Assembly: GCA_019075905.1 (NCBI GenBank) | Contig: JAGXAM010000003.1 | Location: 1-64,000 of the forward strand | DNA: 64,000 nt | Source of the DNA: Hyphomicrobiales bacterium | GTDB lineage: Bacteria > Pseudomonadota > Alphaproteobacteria > Rhizobiales > Beijerinckiaceae | Reading direction: 5' to 3' | Shown here: positions 47,884 through 63,486 of the stretch, in pieces | Layout of the letters: the number at the start of each line of letters is the position of its first letter | How positions within the stretch are numbered: the stretch's first letter is position 1 | Translations under genes and position numbers: made by a program | Notes under the pieces: generated by a model | Seen by the model: the letters and a program-made list of their open reading frames with translations, nothing else | Database searches by the model: none | Told to the model about the DNA's origin: nothing

Positions 47884-49207
47884 GACCGTGCTGGCGCATG
47901 TGAACCTGTGGTTGTCGAGCCTGCCTGTCAGCCTCGCCGTCATCGTCCTTTGCGTGCTGTTGTCGATGTTTTTCTCGGCCTCGGAAACCGCCCTGACCGC
48001 CGCCTCGAAGGCGCGATTCTATTCCCTCGAAAAAAGCGGCGACGCGAGGGCCACCCGCGTTAACCGGCTGATTGGCGACATGCCGCGCTTCATCAGCGCC
48101 ATGCTGCTGGGCAATACGCTGGTCAATATTGCCGCTTCCGCCATCGCCACCAATTTGCTGGTGCGGTTCTATGGTGCTGCCGGTGTGCTTTACGCCACCG
48201 TGCTGATGACCATCATTCTCCTGATATTTGCCGAGGTCTTGCCAAAAACGCTGGCGATCACACGGCCCGAACGCACCGCCCTCGCTGTCGCGCCGCTCGC
48301 TGCCTTTTTCATGGCCCTGTTCAAGCCGACCCTGCAGGCGGTCGAAGGGCTGGTGCGGCTCATGCTGCGCATTTTCGGCATATCGACCAGGGCCGATCCT
48401 GAATCCTCGACCAGCCATGAAGACCTGAAAAGCACCGTTGACATGATGCACCGCGATGGCGATGTCGCCCGCCAGGATCGCGACATGGTGGGTGGCCTGC
48501 TCGATCTCGCCGATCTCACCGTCACCGATGTGATGATCCACCGCACCAAGATGCAGGTGATCAAGGCCGATCAGCCGGCCGGCGATCTGGTGCGCGAGGT
48601 CCTGGCCTCGCCCTATACGCGCCTGCCGCTCTGGCAGGGCGAGCCGGAAAATATCATCGGCGTGCTTCACGCCAAGGATCTGCTCCGCGCCCTCGCGGCG
48701 GCCCGTGGCGACACCTCCGGCCTCGTCGCCACCGCCATTGCCAGCAAGCCATGGTTCGTGCCCGACACCACCAGCCTGCCGGATCAGTTGCAGGCCTTCC
48801 TCAAGCGCAAGACGCATTTCGCGCTGGTGGTCGATGAATATGGTTCGGTCATGGGCCTCGTGACCCTCGAAGACATCCTCGAAGAGATCGTCGGCGATAT
48901 CAAGGATGAGCACGACCCGGCCGCCGCCGGTGTGCGCATGCTCGACGATGGCTCGGTGACGGTTGATGGCGGCCTGCCGATACGCGATCTCAACCGGGTG
49001 ATGGATTGGGATTTGCCCGGCGGCGAGGCCACCACCATTGCCGGGCTGGTGATCCATGAGGCGCGCTCGATTCCCGAGGTCGGCCAGATGTTCACCTTTC
49101 ACAATTTTCGCTTTGAAGTGCTGCGCAAGGCGCGCAACCGTCTCGTGCTGCTGCGCGTCGCCCGGCTGGCGGCCCCGGACGCCGACAGCGACGACATGAA
49201 AGATTGA
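47876..49207 (+). CDS. CorC/HlyC-family CBS-domain membrane protein (CNNM-like)
   Basis: This is a 443-residue protein with a DUF21/CNNM N-terminal membrane domain of about four helices (opening SLAVIVLCVLLSMFFSASETAL), two CBS domains (around VTDVMIHRTKMQVI and HFALVVDEYGSVMGLVTLEDILEEIVGDI) and a C-terminal CorC_HlyC transporter-associated domain. Relatives move or sense Mg2+/Co2+. The likely start is TTG at 47876, inside the last codons of aroB, with GGAGG 9 bases upstream; a GTG at 47888 is less well placed. This overlap implies translational coupling to aroK-aroB. Confidence 0.88.
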   Translation: MPETVLAHVNLWLSSLPVSLAVIVLCVLLSMFFSASETALTAASKARFYSLEKSGDARATRVNRLIGDMPRFISAMLLGNTLVNIAASAIATNLLVRFYGAAGVLYATVLMTIILLIFAEVLPKTLAITRPERTALAVAPLAAFFMALFKPTLQAVEGLVRLMLRIFGISTRADPESSTSHEDLKSTVDMMHRDGDVARQDRDMVGGLLDLADLTVTDVMIHRTKMQVIKADQPAGDLVREVLASPYTRLPLWQGEPENIIGVLHAKDLLRALAAARGDTSGLVATAIASKPWFVPDTTSLPDQLQAFLKRKTHFALVVDEYGSVMGLVTLEDILEEIVGDIKDEHDPAAAGVRMLDDGSVTVDGGLPIRDLNRVMDWDLPGGEATTIAGLVIHEARSIPEVGQMFTFHNFRFEVLRKARNRLVLLRVARLAAPDADSDDMKD

Positions 49208-49210
49208 GGC

Positions 49211-50164
49211 ATGGCTGCAGGCGGCGCCCCCGAAGTTGACGCTACGGCCCCTGGTCTCGACCCCTTTGCGGCGCGGGTGCTGGCCATGGCGCGGGCGACA
49301 AGGAGCGATAGCCTTCCCGATGTCGCGCATCGCCGCGCCGCCCTCACGGCTCTGGCGGCTTTCGCCGATGAACCGTGCGAAGCCGTCACGCAGGACGATA
49401 TCACCCTTGAGGGCGCGGCCGGGCCGCTGGCCGCCCGCCTGTTCACGCCGAGGCGCGCCTGGCACGGCCCGCGCATGCTCTTTCTGCATGGTGGCGGCTG
49501 GACTGCCGGTGGCTTTGCCACACATTCCGGCCTTTGCGGCCGCCTCGCTGCGGCGTCAAAAACACAAGTCTGTCTCTTCGATTATCCGCTCGCCCCCGAG
49601 CATCCATTTCCCGCCGCCCTTGAGGCCGCCGCCGCCGCGCTGCAAGCCCTGCATCAGCGCCATGGCGGCAACCTAGTTCTCGCCGGGGATTCGGCCGGTG
49701 GCACCCTGGCGCTGGCCCTCGCCGGACTGGCGCAGGAGCGTGCCCTCGCCCCGCTGGCCCGCCTGCTGCTGATCTCGCCGATCACCGATGTCGCCCGTCT
49801 GGCCGCCTCGCGCAGAGCCAGAGCCACGGGCTGGCTGATCGAGGCCGACGTCATCGAGGATGACCTTGGCCATTATTTGCGCGGCAGCACGCCCCGCGAT
49901 GATCCGCGCGTCTCGCCGCTGCTGCGCCGCTCCTTTGCCGGTTTTCCGCCCGTGCACCTGCATCTTGCCGGATTTGACCCGTTTCTTGACGAGGGCGAGG
50001 TTTTGGGCCAGCGCCTCAAGGCCGAGGGCGTGCCGCTGCACCGCACCCTGCATCAGGGCATGATTCATTATTTCTGGTGTCTGGCACGCGCCATTCCCTA
50101 TGCCCGCACCGCTGCCGAAGCCATGGGCGCGAGGCTGCGTGCCGATCTCGACGGCGCGATTTGA
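49211..50164 (+). CDS. Alpha/beta hydrolase, hormone-sensitive lipase family
   Basis: This is a 317-residue esterase-like protein of the HSL group: the oxyanion motif LHGGGWTAGG, the nucleophile elbow LAGDSAGGTLAL, an acid in AGFDPFLDEG and the histidine in GMIHYFWCL. The substrate is unknown, probably short-chain esters. It starts 3 bp after the CorC-like gene stops and is the third gene of the aroK-aroB unit. Confidence 0.87.
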   Translation: MAAGGAPEVDATAPGLDPFAARVLAMARATRSDSLPDVAHRRAALTALAAFADEPCEAVTQDDITLEGAAGPLAARLFTPRRAWHGPRMLFLHGGGWTAGGFATHSGLCGRLAAASKTQVCLFDYPLAPEHPFPAALEAAAAALQALHQRHGGNLVLAGDSAGGTLALALAGLAQERALAPLARLLLISPITDVARLAASRRARATGWLIEADVIEDDLGHYLRGSTPRDDPRVSPLLRRSFAGFPPVHLHLAGFDPFLDEGEVLGQRLKAEGVPLHRTLHQGMIHYFWCLARAIPYARTAAEAMGARLRADLDGAI

Positions 50165-50207
50165 CCCTGAACCATCAGGGCCATGGCGCGGCCAGGTGAC
50201 AGCGCCC

Positions 50208-50843
50208 CTATTGGCTCGCCCAGATGATGCGCGCCATCCACGCCACTTTTTCCAGCGGCAGCACCCGGTCCTCATGCAGCGGATTGAGCGATTTCAATTC
50301 GATGGTGCGGCCGGTCTGGCGCTTCAGCTCCTTGGCCAGCACCTCGCCATCGGTGGTTTTCACCACCACGCGGTCGCCGCGCCGGATCGGCGAGCCCGGC
50401 GAGACAATGATGCGATCGCCGTCGCGATAAAGCGGCTGCATGGAATCGCCGGATATTTCCAGCGAATAGCTATGGTCATCGGCGCCGTTGGGAAACACCA
50501 CCTCGTCCCAGCCGCCCCCGGCGGGAAAGCCGCCATCATCAAAAAACCCGCCCGCACCCGCCTGCGCAAAGCCCAGCAGCGGCAAAGGCCGGATCGCCGC
50601 CGTCCCGATCCCGGCCCGCGTCACCAGCCCGAGAAATTCATCGAGCGACACGCCCGTGGCGCCAAGAATCTTGGCGATGGATTCGGTTGAGGGCCAGCGC
50701 TGCCGCCCGTCCGGCATCATCCGTTTCGAGCGGTTGAAGGTTGTGGCATCGAGCCCGGCTTTCTTGGCCAGGGCCGAGGTCGTCATGCCGGCATTGCTGG
50801 CAAGAGTATCAATGGCTGACCAAATCTGTTCGTGGGACAGCAC
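50208..50843 (-). CDS. HTH transcriptional regulator with S24 (LexA-type) peptidase domain
   Basis: This is a 211-residue protein with an XRE-type helix-turn-helix (about 5-70, including TSALAKKAGLDATTFNRSKR) and a C-terminal S24 domain. The S24 part has the serine in SGDSMQPLYRDGD (S134), the lysine in LAKEL (K171) and Ala-Gly pairs at 95-98 (FAQAGAGG) that could be the self-cleavage site. It may be a LexA/CI-like repressor that inactivates itself under stress. The start GTG at 50843 gives the conserved beginning LSHEQIW and has GGGAG at 7 bases; an ATG 6 codons earlier has none. It lies just after glgX on the same strand but has its own likely promoter. Confidence 0.85.
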   Translation of the reverse strand: MLSHEQIWSAIDTLASNAGMTTSALAKKAGLDATTFNRSKRMMPDGRQRWPSTESIAKILGATGVSLDEFLGLVTRAGIGTAAIRPLPLLGFAQAGAGGFFDDGGFPAGGGWDEVVFPNGADDHSYSLEISGDSMQPLYRDGDRIIVSPGSPIRRGDRVVVKTTDGEVLAKELKRQTGRTIELKSLNPLHEDRVLPLEKVAWMARIIWASQ

Positions 50844-50886
50844 GCGACGACTCCCGATCATGCCCGGAAACTGATCCTATCTTGCA

Positions 50887-50915
50887 GATATAGAACCTAT
50901 TTTATAGCCTGGCAA
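50887..50915 (-). promoter_or_regulatory. Predicted promoter for the S24 regulator
   Basis: On the minus strand TTGCCA (50910-50915) and TATATC (50887-50892) are 17 bp apart, near the sigma-70 consensus, with an AT-rich spacer unusual for this region. It lies within about 10 bp of the glgX stop and 44 bp from the regulator's start, so the regulator need not depend on the glycogen operon. Confidence 0.45.
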
Positions 50916-50923
50916 TGGCTTGG

Positions 50924-56061
<5,138 letters not shown>

Positions 56062-56062
<1 letters not shown>

Positions 56063-57372
56063 CAGCCGAGCCTGTCGATCATCGGTTGCGTGATCAGGCA
56101 TATGCCATTTTCCGAGCGGCGGAACCGGCGTTCGTCCTCGACGGCATCCTCGCCGACAATCAGGCCCTCAGGGATGGTGACGCCGCGATCGATGACACAA
56201 TTCTTCAGCCTCGAACCGCGGTTGACCGTGACATAGGGCAGAATGACGGCATGATCGACGTTCGAATAGGAATGCACATGCACGCCAGTAAATAGCAGCG
56301 AGCGGTGCACATGCGAGCCCGAGACAATGCAGCCGCCCGAGACCAGCGAGGCGGTGGCAAGCCCGCGCCGCTCGATGGAATCATGCACGAATTTGGCCGG
56401 CGGGGTGATTTCGCCAAAGGTCCAGATCGGCCAGTTGCGATCATAAAGATCGAGTTCCGGCACCACATCGGTCAGATCGATATTGGCCGCCCAATAGGCA
56501 TCGACTGTGCCGACATCGCGCCAATAGGCGCCATTTTCTTTCTGCGAGCGCACGCAACTCTGTGAAAAATGATGCGCCACCGCTTTGCCGTTCTTGACGA
56601 TAAAGGGAATGATATCCTTGCCAAAATCGCGGCTGGAATGAGGATCGGCAAAATCGCGCCGCAATTGGTCGATCAGGAATTTGGTCTCGAACACATAGAT
56701 ACCCATGCTGGCGAGCGCGCTTTCCGGCTTGCCGGGCATGGCCGGCGGGTCCTTCGGCTTTTCCATAAACGACAGGATGTTGTTGGCTTCATCAATATGC
56801 ATCACGCCAAAGCCGGTGGCTTCCATGCGTGGCACTTCGAGGCAGCCGATGGTGACATCCGCCCCCGAGGCGACATGCTGTTGCAGCATCACCTCGTAAT
56901 CCATCTTGTAAATATGGTCGCCGGCAAGGATAATCATATATTTCGGATCATAATCTTCAATAATATCAATGTTTTGATAGACCGCATCGGCCGTGCCGAG
57001 ATACCACGCGGTCTCGGAAATGCGTTGGCTGGCGGGCAGGATATCGAAGGTTTCATTGCGCTCGGGCCGGAAGAAGTTCCAGCCGCGCTGCAAATGCCGG
57101 ATCAGACTGTGGGCTTTGTACTGGGTGGCGACCGAAATGCGGCGCACGCCGGAATTGAGCGCATTGGACAGGGCAAAATCAATGATCCGCGACTTGCCGC
57201 CGAAATAGACCGCCGGCTTGGCCCGCCGGTCGGTGAGTTCCAGCAACCTTGAGCCGCGCCCGCCGGCCAGTACATAGGCCATGGCATGGCGGGCCAGCGG
57301 ACCACCGCCGATAAATTCGCTGCGCTGCGGCGGATTGAGCGTCGGGTCTGGACGGCGCGTGGTCTTGGTCAT
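56062..57372 (-). CDS. glgC: Glucose-1-phosphate adenylyltransferase
   Basis: GlgC makes ADP-glucose from glucose 1-phosphate and ATP, the committed and usually allosterically regulated step. The 436-residue protein has [75 protein letters not shown] and a left-handed beta-helix C terminus ending with acylyl-repeat like hexads. It starts 84 bp after glgB stops, the largest gap within the cluster, where a second promoter could lie. Confidence 0.96.
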
Positions 57373-57456
57373 GGTCGTGGTCTCCCTGTATGATCTCGTT
57401 GCACGCCCGGCTCTGATGGCCAGATTAGCTGCGTTTCAGGACAGTTGTGTTGCGCT

Positions 57457-59658
57457 TCATGCGGTGTCCAAGGCAAAATAGATGGTTGCGAGCGGTGGCA
57501 GCATGAATTCCGCACTGGCGACCTGCCCGTGGCTCGGGTTTGCCGCGGCGACGACAGCGCCAAGGTTGCCCTGCCCGGAGCCGCCATAAATCTGTGCATC
57601 GGTGTTGAGGATTTCGCGCCACAGCCCGGCCTGCGGCAGGCCGATGCGGTAGGAGGCGCGCGGCACCGGCGTGAAATTGCTCACCACCAGGATCGGCGCT
57701 GCGCCATCAAAGCCAAAGCGCAGCCAGGCGAACACCGATTGCGCGGCATCATCGGCCACCACCCACGAAAACCCCTCGCTCTCGCAATCGCGCTGGTGCA
57801 GCGCCGGCCAGGTGCGGTGCAGATGGTTGAGATCGCGCACCAGCAATTGCAGGCCGCGATGCAGCGGATGATCGGTGAGGTGCCAGTCGAGCCCTTCGCG
57901 GAAATTCCATTCGCGCCATTGCCCGAATTCCTGGCCCATGAACAGCAGCTTCTTGCCGGGATGGCCCCACATGAAACCGTAATAGCCGCGCAGATTGGCG
58001 AATTTCTGCCAATTATCGCCCGGCATCCGCGTGATCAGCGAACCTTTGCCATGCACCACCTCGTCATGCGACAGCGGCAGCACGAAATTCTCGGCAAAGG
58101 CGTAAAGCAGCCCGAAGGTCATGTCATGATGATGATGCGAGCGGTGCACCGGCTCTTTCATCATGTAATTCAAGGTGTCGTGCATCCAGCCCATATTCCA
58201 CTTGAAACCGAAGCCAAGGCCGCCGTGTTCAAGGGGTTGCGAGACGCCGGGCCATGAGGTCGATTCCTCGGCAATGGTCATGGCATAGGGGTGCAGGCCA
58301 TAGACCAGCTTGTTGACCTTGCGCAAAAATGCAATCGCCTCGAGATTCTGGTTCGATCCGTGGATATTGGCCGACCACTCGCCCGCCTTGCGGGAATAAT
58401 CGAGGTATAGCATCGAGGCGACGGCATCTACCCTCAGGCCATCGATGTGGAAGTGCTTGATCCAGTAGAGCGCATTGGCGGCCAGCATATTGGCGACCTC
58501 GGCGCGGCCGAAATCAAAAATCGCCGTGTTCCAGTCGGGATGGAACCCGCGCTTGGGATCAGGATCCTCATAGAGCGTATGGCCGTCAAACCAGGCAAGA
58601 CCGTGCGGATCGGTCGGAAAATGCGCCGGCACCCAATCGAGGATCACCCCGAGACCGGCGCGATGGGCGCGATCGACAAAGCGGGCGAAGCCGGCCGGAT
58701 CACCGAACCGCCGCGTTGGCGCAAACAGCCCGACCGGCTGGTAGCCCCAGGAATCATCCAGCGGATGCTCGGAAATCGGCATCAGCTCGATATGGGTGAA
58801 GCCCATATAGGCGACATAGGGCACCAGCTGGTCGGCGAGTTCGTCATAGGACAAAAACCGGCCGTAATCGCCGCGTCGCCAGGAGCCCAGATGCACCTCA
58901 TAGATCGACATGGCCTCGGCGCGCGAATTGCGCCGCGCCAGATGCGCCATATGCGCCTCGTCCTTCCACACGAAGGGCGCAGGATCGGTCACCAGCGATG
59001 CCGTATCGGGGCGCAGCTGCGCCGAAAAGCCGAAAGGATCGGCCTTGAGCGGCTGGCGTGCGCCGCTGGCGGCGATCACCTCATATTTGTAAATGGCATT
59101 GACCCCGACCAGCGGCGCAAAAATCTCCCAGACACCGCTGTCCAGCCTTTTGCGCATCTGGTGGCGGCGGCCATCCCAGTCGTTGAAATCGCCCACCACC
59201 GAGACGCGGGCGGCATGGGGCGCCCATACCGCAAAATGCACACCCTCGACCCCCTCATGGGTGATGCGATGCGCGCCAAGCTTGTCATAAAGCGCCTGAT
59301 GGCTGCCCTCGACCAGCAGATAATCATCGACCGAACCCAGCAGCGGCCCGAAACTGTATGTGTCATAAAGCTGCCAGCTGGCGCGCGGATTGGCCGCCCG
59401 CAACTGGTAGCGCGGCACTTTTTGCTTGCCCGGCAGGAAGGTCTCAAACAACCCGCTGGGGTGGGTTTTCTCGAAGGAAGCCAGCCGCCCCCCCTTGGCA
59501 TCGATCATTTCGAGGGTTTCGGCATCGGGCAGCAACACCCGCACCGCCAGACCTCCCGCCACCAGATGCGGCCCCAGCACCGCGAAGGGATCATGGTGGC
59601 GCGCGCTCACCAGCTGTTCGACTTCATCGCGATGCAGGGCTGCAGCTTGTTGCGTCAT
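57457..59658 (-). CDS. glgB: 1,4-alpha-glucan branching enzyme
   Basis: This is a 733-residue GH13 enzyme that creates alpha-1,6 branches. It has two N-terminal carbohydrate-binding domains (the first about 10-105, then CBM48 with [23 protein letters not shown]), a TIM-barrel with [19 protein letters not shown] (nucleophile Asp), [10 protein letters not shown] (acid Glu) and [12 protein letters not shown], and a C-terminal beta domain. Length equals the E. coli type. The start overlaps the glgP stop by 4 bases. Confidence 0.96.
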   Translation of the reverse strand: MTQQAAALHRDEVEQLVSARHHDPFAVLGPHLVAGGLAVRVLLPDAETLEMIDAKGGRLASFEKTHPSGLFETFLPGKQKVPRYQLRAANPRASWQLYDTYSFGPLLGSVDDYLLVEGSHQALYDKLGAHRITHEGVEGVHFAVWAPHAARVSVVGDFNDWDGRRHQMRKRLDSGVWEIFAPLVGVNAIYKYEVIAASGARQPLKADPFGFSAQLRPDTASLVTDPAPFVWKDEAHMAHLARRNSRAEAMSIYEVHLGSWRRGDYGRFLSYDELADQLVPYVAYMGFTHIELMPISEHPLDDSWGYQPVGLFAPTRRFGDPAGFARFVDRAHRAGLGVILDWVPAHFPTDPHGLAWFDGHTLYEDPDPKRGFHPDWNTAIFDFGRAEVANMLAANALYWIKHFHIDGLRVDAVASMLYLDYSRKAGEWSANIHGSNQNLEAIAFLRKVNKLVYGLHPYAMTIAEESTSWPGVSQPLEHGGLGFGFKWNMGWMHDTLNYMMKEPVHRSHHHHDMTFGLLYAFAENFVLPLSHDEVVHGKGSLITRMPGDNWQKFANLRGYYGFMWGHPGKKLLFMGQEFGQWREWNFREGLDWHLTDHPLHRGLQLLVRDLNHLHRTWPALHQRDCESEGFSWVVADDAAQSVFAWLRFGFDGAAPILVVSNFTPVPRASYRIGLPQAGLWREILNTDAQIYGGSGQGNLGAVVAAANPSHGQVASAEFMLPPLATIYFALDTA

Positions 59659-62156
59659 GCGGGCACCTTGGTCGCGATCGGCACGTTCCAGATGTCACGC
59701 GCATATTCGCCAATCGTGCGATCCGATGAGAACCAGCCCATGCCGGCAATGTTGCGGGCGCTCTTTTCCAGCCAGTCCCGTGGCTGCTGGAAATGATCCG
59801 CGGCATGGCGCTGCATCTTGTAATAGGCGTCGAAATCGGCCGAAACCATGAAATAATCATGGTGGGTGATGATGTCGCATAGGCCGCGATAGCGCCCCGG
59901 ATCATCGGGCGAGAACACCCCGCCAGCCAGGCTGTCGATCACCTCGCGCAGGATCGGCGAGGCGTTGATAATATCGACCGAAGATATGCCACGCGCCCGG
60001 CGCGCCGCCACTTCCTCGGTCGTCATGCCGAAAATGAAGATATTTTCCGCCCCGACATGTTCCATGATCTCGACATTGGCCCCATCGAGCGTGCCGATGG
60101 TCAAGGCACCGTTCAGCGCCAGCTTCATGTTGCCGGTGCCGGAGGCCTCCATGCCGGCCGTGGAAATCTGCTCGGAGAGATCAGCGGCGGGAATGATCAT
60201 TTCCGCCAGCGACACATTGTAATTGGGCAGGAACACCACCTTCAGCCGGTCTCGCAGCGTCGGATCGGCGTTGATCACCTTGGCGACATCATTGGCAAGG
60301 CGGATGATGAGCTTGGCAGTATCATAGCTGGCCGCAGCCTTGCCGGCAAAAATCTTCACCCGCGGCGTCCAGTTGCGCATCGGCTGCGCCCGCATCGCCT
60401 GATAGATCGCTATAGTCTCAAGGATATTCAGCAATTGCCGCTTGTATTCATGAATGCGCTTGATCTGCACATCAAACAGCGCGTGCGGATCGAGCACCAC
60501 CCCTACCCTCTCGCGCGCCAGTTTCGCCAGGGCCACCTTCGCCTGCATCTTGCAGCGCGCCAGATTGTCCTGAAATGCCGCATCCTGCGCGAAGGCCGAC
60601 AGGCGCGTCAATTGCCCGGCATCATCCAGCACCCGCTCGCCGAGGGTCTCGACCAGAAGCGCGGTGAGCGGCTGATTGCACTCGAAAAGCCAGCGGCGGA
60701 AGGTGATGCCGTTGGTCTTGTTGTTGATCCGCCCCGGATAGGCCCGGTCGAGATCGGCAAAAATCGTCTTTTCGAGCAGGTTGGTATGCAGCGCCGAAAC
60801 GCCATTGATCGAATGCGAGCCGATGAAGGCGAGATGGCCCATGCGCACACGCCGGCCATTATGCTCGTCGATCAGGGACACCGAGGAGAGCATCGCATCG
60901 CCGGGGTCCTGCGCATGGCGCAGGTCGTCGAGGTGCTTTTCGTTCAGGAGATAAATGATCTGCATGTGGCGCGGCAGCAACCGCTCCATCAGCGGCACCG
61001 GCCAGCTTTCCAGCGCCTCCGGCAACAAGGTGTGGTTGGTATAGCCGAACGTGCGCACCACCAGATCCCAGGCATGATCCCAGTCGAGGCCGTGGTTGTC
61101 GACCAGCAGCCGCATCATTTCGGCAATGCCGATCGAGGGATGGGTATCATTGAGCTGGATCGCCACCCGGTCCGGCAGACTGTCGAGGCTCTTTTCATTC
61201 TTGACATGGCGGCGCAGCAAATCCTGCAACGAGGCCGAGACAAAGAAAAACTCCTGCCGCAGCCGCAATTCCTGGCCTTCAGGCGTGGATTCGCTGGGAT
61301 AGAGCACCTTGGAAATCGCCTCGGCCTGGGCCTGGGCATTTTGCGCGCCGACATAATCGCCGCTGTTGAAGCGGTCGAGCCGCAGCGGATCGAGTGCCCG
61401 TGCCGACCAGAGCCGCAGGGTATTGACCTGCGCCCCGCGCCATCCGGCCACCGGCGTGTCAAAGGCCACCGCCTGCACCGCCTCGGCCGGCTGCCACATA
61501 TAGCGCGGCTTGGCTTCGTCCTCGGTGATCATCACGACGGAACCGCCAAAGCCGATGGTATAACTCACCTCGTGGCGCTCGAACTCCCATGGATTGCGCC
61601 AGTCGAGCCAGTTTTCTGGATATTCGAGCTGCCGCCCATCCTTGATGCGCTGGCGAAACAGGCCATGGTCATAGCGGATGCCATAGCCATACATCGGCAC
61701 CATTAGCGAAGCCGCGCTCTCCATGAAGCAGGCGGCCAGACGCCCGAGGCCGCCATTGCCCAGCGCCGGATCGGGCTCGACCTCAAGCAGCGCATCGAGG
61801 CTGACATTGAGCTCGGCCAGCGCCCCGCGCACCGCCGCGGTCAGGCCGAAATTGTTCATGCTGTCGAACAGCAGCCGCCCGATCAGGAATTCCAGCGACA
61901 GATAATAGACCCGCTTGCGCTTGGCCTCGTAAACATCATGGATCGACGAAATCCAGCGGCGGGTCATCACATCGCGGACGGCCAGCGCCGTCGCCTCAAA
62001 CCAGTCGCGCTCGGTGGCCGCAATCGGATTCTTGCCGACCGCATAAGTCATCTTCGCCAGAATCGCCTCGCGCATCGCCACTTTGTCCGGCAGCGTTTCC
62101 GCCTGCGCGGAGGCCGCGAGCGGATCGGCAGGGAGGGTCGTGACTGACGCATTCAT
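59655..62156 (-). CDS. glgP: Glycogen/maltodextrin phosphorylase
   Basis: This is an 833-residue PLP enzyme that releases glucose 1-phosphate from glucan ends. It shows [42 protein letters not shown], the NGITFRRWL region and the cofactor-lysine segment [20 protein letters not shown]. It is the first gene of the six-gene glycogen cluster. The ATG at 62156 ([12 protein letters not shown]) is chosen; another at 62219 adds 21 unconserved residues, and neither has a strong ribosome site. Confidence 0.95.
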   Translation of the reverse strand: MNASVTTLPADPLAASAQAETLPDKVAMREAILAKMTYAVGKNPIAATERDWFEATALAVRDVMTRRWISSIHDVYEAKRKRVYYLSLEFLIGRLLFDSMNNFGLTAAVRGALAELNVSLDALLEVEPDPALGNGGLGRLAACFMESAASLMVPMYGYGIRYDHGLFRQRIKDGRQLEYPENWLDWRNPWEFERHEVSYTIGFGGSVVMITEDEAKPRYMWQPAEAVQAVAFDTPVAGWRGAQVNTLRLWSARALDPLRLDRFNSGDYVGAQNAQAQAEAISKVLYPSESTPEGQELRLRQEFFFVSASLQDLLRRHVKNEKSLDSLPDRVAIQLNDTHPSIGIAEMMRLLVDNHGLDWDHAWDLVVRTFGYTNHTLLPEALESWPVPLMERLLPRHMQIIYLLNEKHLDDLRHAQDPGDAMLSSVSLIDEHNGRRVRMGHLAFIGSHSINGVSALHTNLLEKTIFADLDRAYPGRINNKTNGITFRRWLFECNQPLTALLVETLGERVLDDAGQLTRLSAFAQDAAFQDNLARCKMQAKVALAKLARERVGVVLDPHALFDVQIKRIHEYKRQLLNILETIAIYQAMRAQPMRNWTPRVKIFAGKAAASYDTAKLIIRLANDVAKVINADPTLRDRLKVVFLPNYNVSLAEMIIPAADLSEQISTAGMEASGTGNMKLALNGALTIGTLDGANVEIMEHVGAENIFIFGMTTEEVAARRARGISSVDIINASPILREVIDSLAGGVFSPDDPGRYRGLCDIITHHDYFMVSADFDAYYKMQRHAADHFQQPRDWLEKSARNIAGMGWFSSDRTIGEYARDIWNVPIATKVPA

Positions 62157-62547
62157 CGCATGAACATCCGGCTTGATCTCGTTGCGAACAATGTGACGGT
62201 GCCAAGGGGACAAAGTCAATCAGGACGCAGCAAATTTGGTCGCAATCCCGCCATAATGTCACGGTGCCGAACCGGGACCGGCCGCCCCCTGGGGAGAAGG
62301 CCTCATCCACCATATTGTCATACTTATTCCGCAAAATTGCGCATAATGAATTGAATGCTCAACTGTTTTGACATAAACTGCAAAGCGATGCCCGAATTTG
62401 CCGGGAATTGTGGAAATATAAAGCTACGATAGTTTAGATGTAAACCGATGCCGCATAATTCACGCAATCCGGGCCGATAAGTGCGGCCATGAATCTGTGC
62501 CGACCAGAGACCTGGAGCACAAGCAAATCACCTTGGAAGTATCTCGA
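62157..62547. other. 391-bp divergent intergenic region between glgP and the BoxR-like gene
   Basis: This is the longest gene-free stretch in the window and is more AT-rich than its flanks, especially at 62320-62460. It should hold the promoters for the glycogen cluster (minus) and the regulator (plus). It contains a 14-bp near-perfect direct repeat, a short palindrome CGCAA-AA-TTGCG near 62325-62345, and a TTGACA at 62368-62373 without a good -10 partner at normal spacing. Only one TGCA, the core of known BzdR/BoxR operators, is present (62379-62382). No coding frame is convincing. Confidence 0.6.
62190..62268. repeat. 14-bp direct repeat upstream of glgP
   Basis: AATGTGACGGTGCC (62190-62203) recurs as AATGTCACGGTGCC (62255-62268), differing at one base and offset by 65 bp. 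Both lie within about 115 bp of the glgP start codon, where transcription factor sites for the glycogen operon would be expected. Confidence 0.5.
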
Positions 62548-63486
62548 ATGAAGACGTCATTTCATGAAATTGCCAGCTCGGCGGCCCGTGTGGGCGAGTC
62601 GGAGTTCCTTGCCGAACTCGGCCGGCGCGCCCGCGCCCTGCGCACGCAATCGGGGCTCTCGCGCAAGCTGCTGGCGGAAAAGTCCGGCCTGTCAGAGCGC
62701 TATATCGCCCAGCTGGAAGCCGGCAAGGGCAATGTCTCGGTGCTGCTGTTGCGGCGCATTTGCCATGGCATCAACGTGCCGATTGCGGCGCTGCTGCATC
62801 CCCAGAGCGCCAATGCCACGCTTTTCGAGGAATTCCAGTCGCTGCTGACCGAAGCTGATCCCAAGCGCATCGAAGCCGCCCGCCGCGCCCTTCGCGAACC
62901 GGCGCGCCAGCCCTCCGGCCCGGTGCGTCGGCTCGATCGCGTCGCCCTGATCGGCCTGCGCGGTGCCGGGAAATCAACCCTCGCCCGGCTCGCTGCCGAT
63001 GAGCTGAAATGGCCGTTTTTCGAGCTCAACCGCGAGATCGAGCGCGATCACGGCCTGCAAGTGCACGAAATCTTCCCGCTCTACGGCCAGAACGGTTACC
63101 GCCGCCTGGAGCAGGCCTCCCTGCGCGGCCTCACCACCCGGGCCGGTGCCATGCTGCTCGCCACCAATGGCGGCCTGGTATCCGACGCCCTGTCGATGGA
63201 AATCCTGCTGGAAAATTTCTACACGATCTGGATCAAGGCCTCGCCCGACGAGCATCTTGAGCGGGTGCGCGCCCAGGGCAAGACAAGGATCGTCGCCGAT
63301 GATGACATTGCCTTGGAGGAACTTCGTGCAATTCTCGGCGAGCGCGAGCTGCAATATGCTCGTGCCCATGCGACCATCGACACCACCGGCAAGAGCGTTG
63401 CCCATTCTCTGCATGATCTTCTTGCGGTCATTGCCGCCCATAGCGGTGTTGAAGTGCGCGCCAGTCAGGCCTTCGCCGCCGGCTGA
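62548..63486 (+). CDS. BoxR/BzdR-type regulator: HTH plus shikimate kinase-like domain
   Basis: This is a 312-residue protein with an XRE helix-turn-helix (about 22-85, including [20 protein letters not shown]) and a shikimate kinase-like P-loop domain (about 130-300) with Walker [10 protein letters not shown] (136-144). This architecture is that of BzdR and BoxR, repressors of benzoate catabolism that sense benzoyl-CoA through the kinase-like domain. The start [10 protein letters not shown] has GGAAG at 8 bases. No box, bzd or other aromatic gene is adjacent; neighbours are glgP (divergent) and an RND pump (convergent, overlapping by 22 bases). The ligand is therefore an inference from the family. 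Confidence 0.85.
   Translation: MKTSFHEIASSAARVGESEFLAELGRRARALRTQSGLSRKLLAEKSGLSERYIAQLEAGKGNVSVLLLRRICHGINVPIAALLHPQSANATLFEEFQSLLTEADPKRIEAARRALREPARQPSGPVRRLDRVALIGLRGAGKSTLARLAADELKWPFFELNREIERDHGLQVHEIFPLYGQNGYRRLEQASLRGLTTRAGAMLLATNGGLVSDALSMEILLENFYTIWIKASPDEHLERVRAQGKTRIVADDDIALEELRAILGERELQYARAHATIDTTGKSVAHSLHDLLAVIAAHSGVEVRASQAFAAG

Noticed and set aside
46126-47943. 605-codon open frame on the minus strand opposite aroK-aroB
   Set aside because: The sense strand encodes two enzymes with all motifs. The antisense frame shows no domain and only exists because of high GC at third positions.
47867-49525. 552-codon open frame opposite the CorC-like gene and the start of the next hydrolase
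   Set aside because: It spans two genuine genes on the other strand and has shadow composition rich in His, Gln and Arg.
50208-50843. S24 regulator considered as a prophage CI repressor
   Set aside because: No divergent cro, integrase or structural phage genes are near, and base composition matches the flanks.
62157-62547. BzdR/BoxR operator (paired TGCA) in the divergent region
   Set aside because: Only a single TGCA was found, so the paired motif expected for autoregulation is not supported.
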